DNA of 64,000 nucleotides from Candidatus Zemynaea palustris. GTDB lineage: Bacteria > Vulcanimicrobiota > Vulcanimicrobiia > Vulcanimicrobiales > Vulcanimicrobiaceae. Where the stretch lies: contig PLCB01000037.1 of the NCBI GenBank assembly GCA_003134695.1, positions 1 to 64,000 on the forward strand, read 5' to 3'. Shown here piece after piece: positions 26,141 through 34,221 of this stretch; positions within the stretch are counted from its first letter, which is position 1; each line of letters begins with the position of its first letter. The translations under genes and the position numbers were made by a program. The notes below the pieces were generated by a model. The model saw nothing but the letters and a program-made list of their open reading frames with translations. It had not been told where the DNA came from and ran no database searches.

Positions 26141-27550
26141 ATGGCCAGTATCTATATCGAAACCTTCGGCTGCCAGATGAACGAGGCCGATTCGCGGTAC
26201 ATCGCCGATCGCGCCGTCGCAGCCGGCTACGAGATCGCAAGCGACGCGACACGCGCGAGCGTCGTCGTGCTCAACACGTGCACGGTGCGCGACAACGCCG
26301 AACGCCGCGCCTACGGGCGGATGTCCCACTTCAAGGCCCTCAAGGTCGCCGACCCGTCCTTGAAGCTGGTCGTGTGCGGCTGCCTCGCCGAACAGGATCG
26401 CGACCGGATGCAGAAGACGGTGCCGTACCTCGACGCGGTCTTCGGGACGAGCGAGCTCGTCCGGCTGGGCGACGCACTGGCGCAGTGGCGTCCCGCGTTC
26501 GGGGATCCGACCGACGAAACGAGCGAACTGCGCGCGCTCGTGCAGCCCCTCGGCGGCGCCGCCGATTGCGTCAGCGACGCATATTCGCACCTGCGTTCGT
26601 TCGTCACCGTCCAACGTGGCTGCTCGTACTATTGCACGTTTTGCATCGTCCCGCACGTTCGCGGTCGCTTCGATCATCGTCCGATGGCGGAGATCCTCGG
26701 CGACGCGCGTCACGCGATCGCGGCCGGGACGCGCGAGTTGACGCTCGTCGGTCAGACCGTCAACGCTTACCGTGACCCGGCGAACGGCGCTGATTTCCCC
26801 GACTTACTGGAAGCGGTCGCTTCGCTTGAAGGGCTCGACCGGCTGACGTTCCTGACCTCGCATCCGAAAGACTTCACGCCGAAACTCGCGCGCACGCTCG
26901 GAACGCTGCCCTCGCTCAATCCACGCCTCCATCTTCCGGTCCAGTCGGGTTCGAATCCGATCCTGCGGCGGATGAACCGCAAGTACACGGTCGAAACTTA
27001 TGAAGCAAAGATTGCGCTCTTTCGCGAGCACTGTCCCGACTGGGTGCTGACCACCGATTTGATCGTCGCGTTCCCCGGCGAAAGCGAGGTCGATTTGGAA
27101 GCGACGCTTGCGCTCTGCGAACGAATGCGCTTCGCCCAGGCGTTCATGTTCGTCTACTCGCCACGACGCGGTACGCCCGCGGCCCACTGGGAGCAGATTT
27201 CGGCGGAGGTGGGCGGCGAGCGTTTGCGCCGGCTTGCCGACGTCGTCAACGCCGGGATGCGCGAGCTGCACCAAAGCAAAGTCGGAAGCGTCATGCGCGC
27301 CCTCGTGCAAGGACCGTCGCGCAAAGATCCCTCGAAACTCGCCGCCAAGACGACCGAGAACATGACGGTCGTGCTCCCGAATCCCGGCCTCGACGAAGCG
27401 GCGCTGATCGTACGGCCGTGGCTCGACGTTCGTATCGAGGGCGCGCACGTGTGGGGCTTGACCGGGACGCTGCGCGGCATCGCCGAGCGTTTCGACGCCG
27501 TCGCGGAGTCCGTCGCGGCGCCATCGCTCGATCTCATCGCGGCCAACTGA
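26141..27550 (+). CDS. miaB: tRNA-2-methylthio-N6-isopentenyladenosine-37 synthase MiaB
   Basis: A 469-residue radical-SAM methylthiotransferase. The N-terminal UPF0004 domain has FGCQMNEADS, LNTCTVRDNA and VVCGCLAEQD, whose three Cys bind the auxiliary Fe-S cluster. The radical-SAM motif QRGCSYYCTFCIVPHVRG follows, and the C-terminus is a TRAM domain (SKLAAKTTENMTVVL). MiaB methylthiolates i6A37 of tRNAs; the partner gene miaA lies at 35918, and mutS follows only 6 bases downstream. The start at 26141 follows the family N-terminus; earlier in-frame codons are non-conserved. Confidence 0.96.
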   Translation: MASIYIETFGCQMNEADSRYIADRAVAAGYEIASDATRASVVVLNTCTVRDNAERRAYGRMSHFKALKVADPSLKLVVCGCLAEQDRDRMQKTVPYLDAVFGTSELVRLGDALAQWRPAFGDPTDETSELRALVQPLGGAADCVSDAYSHLRSFVTVQRGCSYYCTFCIVPHVRGRFDHRPMAEILGDARHAIAAGTRELTLVGQTVNAYRDPANGADFPDLLEAVASLEGLDRLTFLTSHPKDFTPKLARTLGTLPSLNPRLHLPVQSGSNPILRRMNRKYTVETYEAKIALFREHCPDWVLTTDLIVAFPGESEVDLEATLALCERMRFAQAFMFVYSPRRGTPAAHWEQISAEVGGERLRRLADVVNAGMRELHQSKVGSVMRALVQGPSRKDPSKLAAKTTENMTVVLPNPGLDEAALIVRPWLDVRIEGAHVWGLTGTLRGIAERFDAVAESVAAPSLDLIAAN

Positions 27551-27556
27551 GCCGAC

Positions 27557-30034
27557 GTGAGCGAGACGACCAAGTTCTCGCCGTTACTCGAACAATATTT
27601 CGCGATGAAGTCGCGGTATTCGGACGCGATCCTCTTGTCGCGCGTCGGCGACTTCTACGAAGCCTACGGCGATGACGCCGAATTCGTCGCGCGCGCGTTG
27701 CAGATCGCGCTGACTTCGAAAGAGGCGGGCGGCGGCAAGCGCGTCGCGATGGCCGGCGTCCCGTATCACGCGCTCGACGGCTATCTGGCCAAACTCGTCG
27801 CCCAGCAATGCGTCGTGGCGCTGGCCGATCAACTCGAGCCGCCGGTCCCCAATCGTCTGGTTCGCCGCGACGTCACGCGTGTCGTCACGCCGGGGACGCT
27901 GATCGAAGAGCATCTGCTCGATCGCGCGAGCGACAACTACCTCGCGGCCGTGACCACGAGCGAGGACGCGGTCGGCATCGCGTATGCCGACGTCTCGACC
28001 GGCCGCGCCGCCGCGACCGCGTTCGGTGGCGATGGCGCGATCGACGATGCGCTGGCGGAGCTCGTTCGCTTGAGCCCCGTCGAGATCGTGGCCGACGTCC
28101 CCGAAGAATTACGTCAGGCCGTCGCCGAGCAGTTGCCGGGGGTGCGCGTCACGCCGCCGCCGGTCGCGGCCGTCGCGTCGCGCGATCGGTTTCAGATCAC
28201 CGGCTTCACGCTCGACGAGTCGCTCGCGATGCAGCGTTCGCTCGACGTGTTGGCGGCGTTCGTCAAGCGGGTCGGCCTCGAAAGCGAAGAGGGCATCGTC
28301 CGTGAGCCCGAGTTCTACCGGGCTCAAACGTTTCTCGCGCTCGACATCAGCACGCGCCGTCATCTCGATCTGATCAAAGCGAGCGGCGCCAACCCGAAAG
28401 CGACGCTGCTTGCGACGGTCGACCGCTGCCGGACGGCGATGGGTTCGCGGCTGCTCGCGCGCTGGATTCTCGCTCCGCTGGTCGAGCGGGCCGCGATCGA
28501 AGCTCGCGCGACCAGAGTCGGCGCGCTCGGCGCGGATTACGCCGCGCGCGCCACCCTGCAAGAGTTGCTGGCGGGCGCGTTCGACATCGAGCGCATCGCG
28601 CAGAAGGTTCGCTTCCGCCGCGTCTTACCGCGCGATCTCGGGTCGCTGCGCCGAACGCTCGCGCTGCTCGAGCCGCTACGCGCCGCGGTGCCGCCGGCGC
28701 TAGCGCCGTACCGCGAGCGAATCGGCTCGCACGCCGAACTGCTCGACGTCCTCGAAAAGACGCTCGTCGACGAGCCGCCCGCGACGCTCGCCGACGGCGG
28801 CGTGATCCGCCCCGACGCGTCGCCCGAGATCCACGATTGCATCTCGCAGCGTTCAGAGGCGCGCGAACGGATCGCCGCGCTCGAGGGACGCGAACGGATT
28901 CGTACCGGGATCAAGACGCTCAAAGTCAAGTACGCGAATCCGTTCGGCTACGCGATCGAGATCTCGAAATCGAATCTGGCCGCCGTGCCGGCGGATTACG
29001 TGCGCAAACAGACGCTCGCGGGCGGCGAGCGTTTCGTGACCCCCGAACTCAAGGAACTCGAAGTCGCGATCTCGAGCGCGCAAAGCCGGCAACTGCGCCT
29101 CGAAGAGGCGCTATACGCAAACCTGGTCGAGGCCGTCGCCGAACGCGTCGCGGCGTTGGTCGAGACGGCCGACGCCCTCGCCGAACTCGACGTCGCCTGC
29201 TCGCTGGCACAAGTCGCCGGAGAACGCGGCTACGTTCGGCCCACCTTCGCCGAGGGCAGCACGATCGACGTCGTCGACGGGCGCCACCCGGTCGTCGAGG
29301 CGCTCGGCGGTGAAGCCTTCGTCCCCAACGACCTGCGCCTCGCCGAAAGTTCGTCACGCTTTATTTTATTGACGGGCCCCAACATGGGCGGAAAGTCGAC
29401 CTACCTGCGGCAGGCGGCGCTACTCGTGATCCTCGCTCAGATCGGCGGCTTCGTCCCGGCCCGCTCGATGCGCCTCGGCGTCGTGGACCGCATCTTCACG
29501 CGCATCGGCGCCGGCGACGACCTCGCGTCGGGGCAGTCGACGTTCTACGTCGAGATGTCGGAGGCGTCGAACATCCTACGCCGCTGCACGCGCCGCAGTC
29601 TGCTGCTCATCGACGAGGTTGGGCGCGGAACCGGTACGATCGACGGACTTTCCATCGCGCAGGCGATCAGCGAATACTTGCTGGGGCTCGAGCGGCAAGC
29701 GCCGATGGTCTTGTTTGCGACGCACTTTCACGAACTGGTCGCGCTGGCCGAGCGTTGGCCGCTGGTCGCAAATTTTCACGTGACCGCCGTCGAGAACCTG
29801 ACGCGCTCGGGCGCGCCGGTGTTCTCGCATCGCGTGCTGCAAGGCAGCACCTCGCGCTCGTTCGGAATCGAAGTCGCGAAGATGGCGGGTTTGCCGCCGG
29901 GCGTCATCGAGCGGGCGAAGGAGATCGCGGCCGCACTCGGCGGCCGGCCCACGTTGGAAGAAGAGATTCCGCTCAAAGCGCGTCTCTCCGCGCCGGGCGG
30001 GCGCGAAGAGACGCAGATGAGCTTGGAACTTTAG
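27557..30034 (+). CDS. mutS: DNA mismatch recognition ATPase MutS
   Basis: An 825-residue GTG-started MutS1. The mismatch-reading motif is present (SRVGDFYEAYGDDAEFVARA, with the Phe-Tyr-Glu wedge), then connector, lever and clamp domains, and the ABC-type ATPase with Walker A LTGPNMGGKSTYLRQAA near residue 608, GDDLASGQSTFYVEM signature and LLIDEVGRGT Walker B. It follows miaB by 6 bases. Together with mutL at 34222 it supplies methyl-independent mismatch repair. Confidence 0.97.
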   Translation: MSETTKFSPLLEQYFAMKSRYSDAILLSRVGDFYEAYGDDAEFVARALQIALTSKEAGGGKRVAMAGVPYHALDGYLAKLVAQQCVVALADQLEPPVPNRLVRRDVTRVVTPGTLIEEHLLDRASDNYLAAVTTSEDAVGIAYADVSTGRAAATAFGGDGAIDDALAELVRLSPVEIVADVPEELRQAVAEQLPGVRVTPPPVAAVASRDRFQITGFTLDESLAMQRSLDVLAAFVKRVGLESEEGIVREPEFYRAQTFLALDISTRRHLDLIKASGANPKATLLATVDRCRTAMGSRLLARWILAPLVERAAIEARATRVGALGADYAARATLQELLAGAFDIERIAQKVRFRRVLPRDLGSLRRTLALLEPLRAAVPPALAPYRERIGSHAELLDVLEKTLVDEPPATLADGGVIRPDASPEIHDCISQRSEARERIAALEGRERIRTGIKTLKVKYANPFGYAIEISKSNLAAVPADYVRKQTLAGGERFVTPELKELEVAISSAQSRQLRLEEALYANLVEAVAERVAALVETADALAELDVACSLAQVAGERGYVRPTFAEGSTIDVVDGRHPVVEALGGEAFVPNDLRLAESSSRFILLTGPNMGGKSTYLRQAALLVILAQIGGFVPARSMRLGVVDRIFTRIGAGDDLASGQSTFYVEMSEASNILRRCTRRSLLLIDEVGRGTGTIDGLSIAQAISEYLLGLERQAPMVLFATHFHELVALAERWPLVANFHVTAVENLTRSGAPVFSHRVLQGSTSRSFGIEVAKMAGLPPGVIERAKEIAAALGGRPTLEEEIPLKARLSAPGGREETQMSLEL

Positions 30035-30045
30035 CGGAGCGCGCT

Positions 30046-30501
30046 CTACATCGCGCTCTTGAGCATCGTCATCGACGCGGGGCCGGTGCCGTGGACCTCG
30101 AGGACCGTTTCGCCCTTGGCCGCCGCGAAGTGCGGAACGTTGGCAGGGATCGCCGCGAACGAGCCGGCCGGCAGCGCCGTCAACTTCTTGTCGTCCCACT
30201 TCGTGCCCAAGCCGACGAGGCACGTGCCGGAGACGACCGTTACTTCCTCGAGCAGCCCGTGGGTGTGGGGACCGAATTTCCCTCCGTCGGGAATCTTCAG
30301 GCGGTACGCGTATTGCGCACCAGCCTTGCTCGGATCTCCGTAGAGCGTCGCGATGGAGACTCCTTTCATGGCGCCGGTGCCGGCCACCCATTTTAGCGTC
30401 GTTGGTGTAACGATCGTCGGCGCAGCGGGCGCTGCGGCGCGAACGCTTCCCGCGACCAGCGTCAGGGCGACGACCGAGAGAAGTGCAAACGTACGTTTCA
30501 T
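30046..30501 (-). CDS. Secreted cupin protein
   Basis: A 151-residue protein with signal peptide (KRTFALLSVVALTLVAGSVRA) and one complete cupin barrel: GKFGPHTHGLLEEVTVVSG carries the GxxxPxHxH...E metal-binding motif, followed by AGSFAAIPANVPHFAAAKG with the distal His. It is preceded by GAGGAAG. A periplasmic metal-binding or sensing cupin is likely; no substrate is indicated. It is convergent with mutS, with 11 bases between stops. Confidence 0.75.
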   Translation of the reverse strand: MKRTFALLSVVALTLVAGSVRAAAPAAPTIVTPTTLKWVAGTGAMKGVSIATLYGDPSKAGAQYAYRLKIPDGGKFGPHTHGLLEEVTVVSGTCLVGLGTKWDDKKLTALPAGSFAAIPANVPHFAAAKGETVLEVHGTGPASMTMLKSAM

Positions 30502-30525
30502 AACTTCCTCCGAAGAGAACTGGGC

Positions 30526-30551
30526 AAAAACGAGCCGGGTCTTGGGACCCG
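30526..30551 (-). terminator. Rho-independent terminator downstream of the PhzF-family gene
   Basis: On the minus strand a CGGGTC / GACCCG stem with a CCAA loop is followed by GCTCG and five T, 14 bases after the PhzF stop codon. It would separate the STAS-PhzF transcript from the secreted cupin gene. Confidence 0.55.
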
Positions 30552-30564
30552 CCCTTACCGCCTA

Positions 30565-31479
30565 TTAGGAGACGAGCCTTCTCACGCCTTGCGGCAAGCT
30601 GACGGTTGCGTCGATCACTTTTACCGCGGAGCCGCCGACCTCGACGGTTTTCAATTTGCCGTCTTTGATGCGTAGGATGCCGTGCAACCGACTACGGCGC
30701 TTGATCTTCGTGCCTTGTTCGCTCGTGAAGCGGGTGCCGTCGCGGTTTTCGATCAGGCCGTAGCGTGCGAGATACGCCCCGAGCGGGCCGGTCGCGCTTC
30801 CGGTGGCCGGATCTTCGCGAATCCCCGACATCGGCGCGAACATCCGCGCGTACGCGCCCTCGTTTGTCGGGGCGAAGAAGAAGACGCCGTTCGCACCAAA
30901 ACTCGGCGCGACGCGTTCGAGCGCGCGTGCGTCGAGGTCGGCGCGATCGACGGTCGCCTTGTCGCGGACCGCGACGAACAGGAACGGATTGCCGGCGCTG
31001 ACGACCTGCGCCGGATAATTTTCGCCGAGAAGATCTCGCGCGCTCAGTCCCAGCGCTTCGGCGCAACCCGCGGCGTCATAGGTCGCCTCGAAACGAATCG
31101 GCGGCGTCGTGAGCCAAGCGAGAAACGGGTCGCGCCGCTCGAGTCTGATCGGAATCGGGCCGACATTTTCCTCGAGGACGAATTCGGTTGAGCCATCGCG
31201 GATACGCCCAAGCGCCGTTAGCACATACGCGGTGCCGATCGTCGGGTGGCCGGCGAACGCCATCTCCGCCAGCGGCGTGAAGATGCGCACTTTCGCGGCG
31301 TGCTTCGGATCGGCGGCGGAGAACACGAACGACGACTCCGAGAGGTTCAATTCGCGCGCGAGCGTCTGCATCTCGTCGTCGCTCAGGCCATCCGCGTCGG
31401 GGAAAACCGCGAGCGGATTCCCTTCAAAGGCCGTCGCCGTGAAAACGTCGACGACCTGATAACGACACGTGCGCGTCAG
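30565..31479 (-). CDS. PhzF-family isomerase/epimerase-like protein, apparent CTG start
   Basis: A 304-residue member of the diaminopimelate-epimerase-fold PhzF family: RYQVVDVFTATAFEGNPLAV at the N-terminus, LNLSESSFVF with the catalytic-type Glu, MAFAGHPTIGTAYVL and EDPATGSATGPLGAYLA. The family norm is to start just before the first strand, yet that reading frame has no ATG, GTG or TTG there; the next canonical codon would remove conserved strands, and in-frame codons further upstream lie inside the STAS gene in a non-conserved frame. The CTG at 31479 overlaps the STAS stop (CTGA). Substrate unknown. Confidence 0.85.
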   Translation of the reverse strand: MTRTCRYQVVDVFTATAFEGNPLAVFPDADGLSDDEMQTLARELNLSESSFVFSAADPKHAAKVRIFTPLAEMAFAGHPTIGTAYVLTALGRIRDGSTEFVLEENVGPIPIRLERRDPFLAWLTTPPIRFEATYDAAGCAEALGLSARDLLGENYPAQVVSAGNPFLFVAVRDKATVDRADLDARALERVAPSFGANGVFFFAPTNEGAYARMFAPMSGIREDPATGSATGPLGAYLARYGLIENRDGTRFTSEQGTKIKRRSRLHGILRIKDGKLKTVEVGGSAVKVIDATVSLPQGVRRLVS

Positions 31480-31841
31480 GTGGCGTGTCGCGCGATCATG
31501 ATGTGGCGCGCTTTCGGAAGGGAGCCCGGCAGCTCGTCGAACGGGATGCGCGATGAGCTCAGGAGGCTGCGCACACGCCGGTCGCGGCGTGAGACCGATG
31601 CCGAGATCGGCCAGCCGGCGAGTCGCTTTTGCGCGATCGCGTGTGCCGCGCCGGCCAGGCCGGTCGCGTCGGTTCCGACGACTCGCTTGAAGTTGACCAG
31701 CACCTCGCATTCGCCTTGACAGGTCAGTGCGTCGAGCGTTTGAGCCAGGGCTTCGCCCAGCTCCGCGTCGAGGTCACCGATCAAGTCGATCGTGACCAAA
31801 CGTCGAACGGACAGCGTTGCGATAGGCGCGTGCTGAATCAT
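31476..31841 (-). CDS. STAS-domain protein (anti-sigma-factor antagonist-like)
   Basis: A 121-residue single-domain protein resembling SpoIIAA-type STAS proteins: VTIDLIGDLDAELGEALAQT forms the first strand and helix and VLVNFKRVVGTDATGLAGAA corresponds to the phosphorylation loop. The usual DSSG is TDATG here, so the phosphorylatable Ser would be Thr or lost. Such proteins bind anti-sigma kinases; none is encoded beside it. Coupled to the PhzF-family gene through overlapping stop/start, and divergent from the response regulator across 126 bases. Confidence 0.65.
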   Translation of the reverse strand: MIQHAPIATLSVRRLVTIDLIGDLDAELGEALAQTLDALTCQGECEVLVNFKRVVGTDATGLAGAAHAIAQKRLAGWPISASVSRRDRRVRSLLSSSRIPFDELPGSLPKARHIMIARHAT

Positions 31842-31967
31842 GCTCCGAGTATCGCCGCTTCGTCTGAAGAAGTCCTGAGAATCCGCTTAGAGTGGGCCAA
31901 GCAGTCTCAAATCCACATCAAATGCTCCCAGGGTCTCCACAGGAAGGCCGCGTAGGATCGAAAGGCG

Positions 31968-32648
31968 ATGACCCAAACAGCGCGTGTCCTCGTCGTCGAC
32001 GACGAGCGGCACATTCGAGAGTTGCTCGAGATTGGACTCGGCGACGAAGGTTACGAGGTACGATCGGCACCCGACGGCCAAGTTGGCTTGCAGATGGTGC
32101 GCGATTGGAACCCCGACGCGATCGTGCTCGACGTCATGCTGCCGAAGATCGACGGCATCGCGCTCTTGCCGATGTTCCGTAAGCTGACCGAGGCGCCGAT
32201 CCTGATGCTGAGCGCGAAGGGTGACGTCGGCGACAAGGTCGCCGGTCTCTCACGGGGCGCCGACGACTACGTGGCCAAGCCGTTCGAGATGGCCGAACTG
32301 CGCGCGCGGCTCGAGACCGCGCTGCGCCGTCCGCGGCTCGCCCAGCCGCAAGTCTTGCGTTACGCCGATCTGGAGGTCAACCTCGAGACGCGCACGGTCA
32401 CGCGAGCCGGAAAAGATATTTCGTTGTCGGCGCGCGAGTACGATCTGCTGGTCGCGCTCTTGCGCAATCCGCACCGCGTCTTCACGCGCGATCAGCTGCT
32501 CGACCAGGTTTGGGGTACCGAACGCTTCGTCGGTCCGGGCGCCGTCGAGACCTACATCTCGTATCTGCGCGCGAAGGTCGATCAGGGCTTTCCGTCGCGC
32601 CTGATCCAGACGCATCGGGGCGCCGGCTACTCTTTACGAGAGGCTTAA
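31968..32648 (+). CDS. OmpR-family response regulator
   Basis: A 226-residue regulator with receiver domain (acidic pair DD at 11-12, phospho-acceptor Asp55 in AIVLDVMLPK, LSAKGD Lys) and winged-helix DNA-binding domain (LSAREYDLLVALLRNPHRVF, YISYLRAKVDQG, IQTHRGAGYSLRE). AAAGGCG lies just before the ATG. The kinase gene starts on its stop codon (TAATG), defining a two-component pair. Targets cannot be inferred; the pair sits between the mutS and mutL blocks. Confidence 0.94.
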   Translation: MTQTARVLVVDDERHIRELLEIGLGDEGYEVRSAPDGQVGLQMVRDWNPDAIVLDVMLPKIDGIALLPMFRKLTEAPILMLSAKGDVGDKVAGLSRGADDYVAKPFEMAELRARLETALRRPRLAQPQVLRYADLEVNLETRTVTRAGKDISLSAREYDLLVALLRNPHRVFTRDQLLDQVWGTERFVGPGAVETYISYLRAKVDQGFPSRLIQTHRGAGYSLREA

Positions 32649-34159
32649 TGCTTCGCTCGCTGCGGACGCGTTTGGTCGCGGCGTATGTGTTCGCCGCGAT
32701 CGTGCTCGTCTTGCTCGCGACGTTCGGCATCACCGCGTTCGCGCTTTCGATGTTCGGCATCACCGTTCGCGAGTCGGTCGACAGCGCCGCGCGCACCGCG
32801 CCGGACGAAGTTCGGCTGGAACTCGCGCGCCATCATAACTCTCTCGACGAGGCGGCGCCCGACATCGTCCGCCACCTGGTGCGGCCGGGCTTACACGTCG
32901 CGGTCGTCGCGGTCGGCAAGGACGGCGTGCGGCGCTTGCTGGCGCGAGCCGAAGCCGACACTTCGGAAGGCCGTCCCGAGATCGTTACGGCACAGGGCTT
33001 GCCGCAGGCCGGCGGACGTACGGCGGTCTTTCGCGTCGACCGCCGAGTGCCGCGTCCCGGCAGCGCACCGGTCCGCCCGCCTGATATGCCGAGGGCGCCG
33101 GCATTTCCGCTGGGCATGAGCGGGTTTCTTCATCTCGCGCCTCAGCTCGTTCAGATCGACGGCGGCTTCGTCAGCGTCTACCCGTTGCCGGGGCAACTGG
33201 ATCGGTTCATCCGCTCGTTCTTGATCGCGATGCTTCCAATCGGCTTGGTCGTGGTCATCGCGGCCTGGCTCGCCGGCCGTTTCATCACCAATCAGGCGCT
33301 GCGCCCGTTGGTCGAGACGACGGCCTCGTTGAATCGCTTTGCGGCCGGTGACTTTACGCCGCGTGAAATCATTACGACCGATCGCAGCGAGATCGGCGAG
33401 TTGGTCACCGCGTACAACGGCGCGGCCGCGCAGGTTGCCTCCGCGTTCGAAGAGCGGCGGGCGGTCGAACGCGAGATGCGGCAGTTCGTCGCCGACGCCG
33501 GCCATGAGTTGCGGACGCCGTTGACCGTCGTCATAGGCTTCATCGACGTCTTGCGGCGGCGTTCGAGTGCCGATCCTGGTACGACGACGCGCATCTTCGA
33601 AATGATGCTCACCGAGAGCCGCCGCATGCGCGCGCTGATCGACAAGTTGATCTCGCTCGCGCGACTCGAGAATCCGTTGCGGCCGGAGGTTTCGCTGGTC
33701 GACGTCGGCGACGTCGCGGAACAAGTGGTCGCCGCGCTGCAAGCGCTGCAAAGCAAGCCGCGCATCGAAATCGCGGCCGAGCACGGCGTCATCGTGAACA
33801 CCGACGAGCACGAACTGCACGAAGCGATCTCGAACCTCATCGACAACGCGTTGAAGTACGCGCCGCTCTCACCGGTCGAAGTGCGCGTGCGCACCGAGAG
33901 CGGGCGCGCGGTGGTCGACGTCGCCGACCGCGGGCCGGGCCTCAGCGACGAGGAGCGGGCTCGCGTCTTCGATCGCTTCTATCGCGGCGAAAACCGCGGC
34001 GACGCGGAAGGCTCGGGCCTAGGGCTCGCGATCGTCAAGCGCGCGGTCGAGCGCGCCGGCGGCGAGGTCAGCGTCGATAGCCAACCCGGCCACGGCGCGC
34101 GCTTCACCATCCGCCTCCCGCTCACCAGCGCGGCGGACGAGACGCAAATCGCCGTCTGA
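32648..34159 (+). CDS. Membrane sensor histidine kinase
   Basis: A 503-residue kinase starting at the ATG that overlaps the regulator stop. An N-terminal helix (LVAAYVFAAIVLVLLATFGI), a ~165-residue periplasmic domain with a Pro-rich segment, a second helix (FLIAMLPIGLVVVIAAWLAG), HAMP, HisKA with His286 in DAGHELRTPLTVV, and HATPase_c motifs ISNLIDNALKYAP, VADRGPGLS and GSGLGLAIVKRAVE. It phosphorylates the regulator encoded just upstream. The signal sensed by the periplasmic domain is unknown. Confidence 0.94.
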   Translation: MLRSLRTRLVAAYVFAAIVLVLLATFGITAFALSMFGITVRESVDSAARTAPDEVRLELARHHNSLDEAAPDIVRHLVRPGLHVAVVAVGKDGVRRLLARAEADTSEGRPEIVTAQGLPQAGGRTAVFRVDRRVPRPGSAPVRPPDMPRAPAFPLGMSGFLHLAPQLVQIDGGFVSVYPLPGQLDRFIRSFLIAMLPIGLVVVIAAWLAGRFITNQALRPLVETTASLNRFAAGDFTPREIITTDRSEIGELVTAYNGAAAQVASAFEERRAVEREMRQFVADAGHELRTPLTVVIGFIDVLRRRSSADPGTTTRIFEMMLTESRRMRALIDKLISLARLENPLRPEVSLVDVGDVAEQVVAALQALQSKPRIEIAAEHGVIVNTDEHELHEAISNLIDNALKYAPLSPVEVRVRTESGRAVVDVADRGPGLSDEERARVFDRFYRGENRGDAEGSGLGLAIVKRAVERAGGEVSVDSQPGHGARFTIRLPLTSAADETQIAV

Positions 34160-34221
34160 GCGATCCGGCGCGGGGTGTCTCGGCGCGGAACGTCGCGCCG
34201 CCTCGCCGAAGCGCCACGCCA

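Noticed and set aside
31968-34159. OmpR-type two-component pair as the KdpE/KdpD of this genome
   Set aside because: The kinase has a periplasmic domain and HAMP, no KdpD input module, and lies 10 kb from kdp; the divergent kinase at 52044 is the better candidate.
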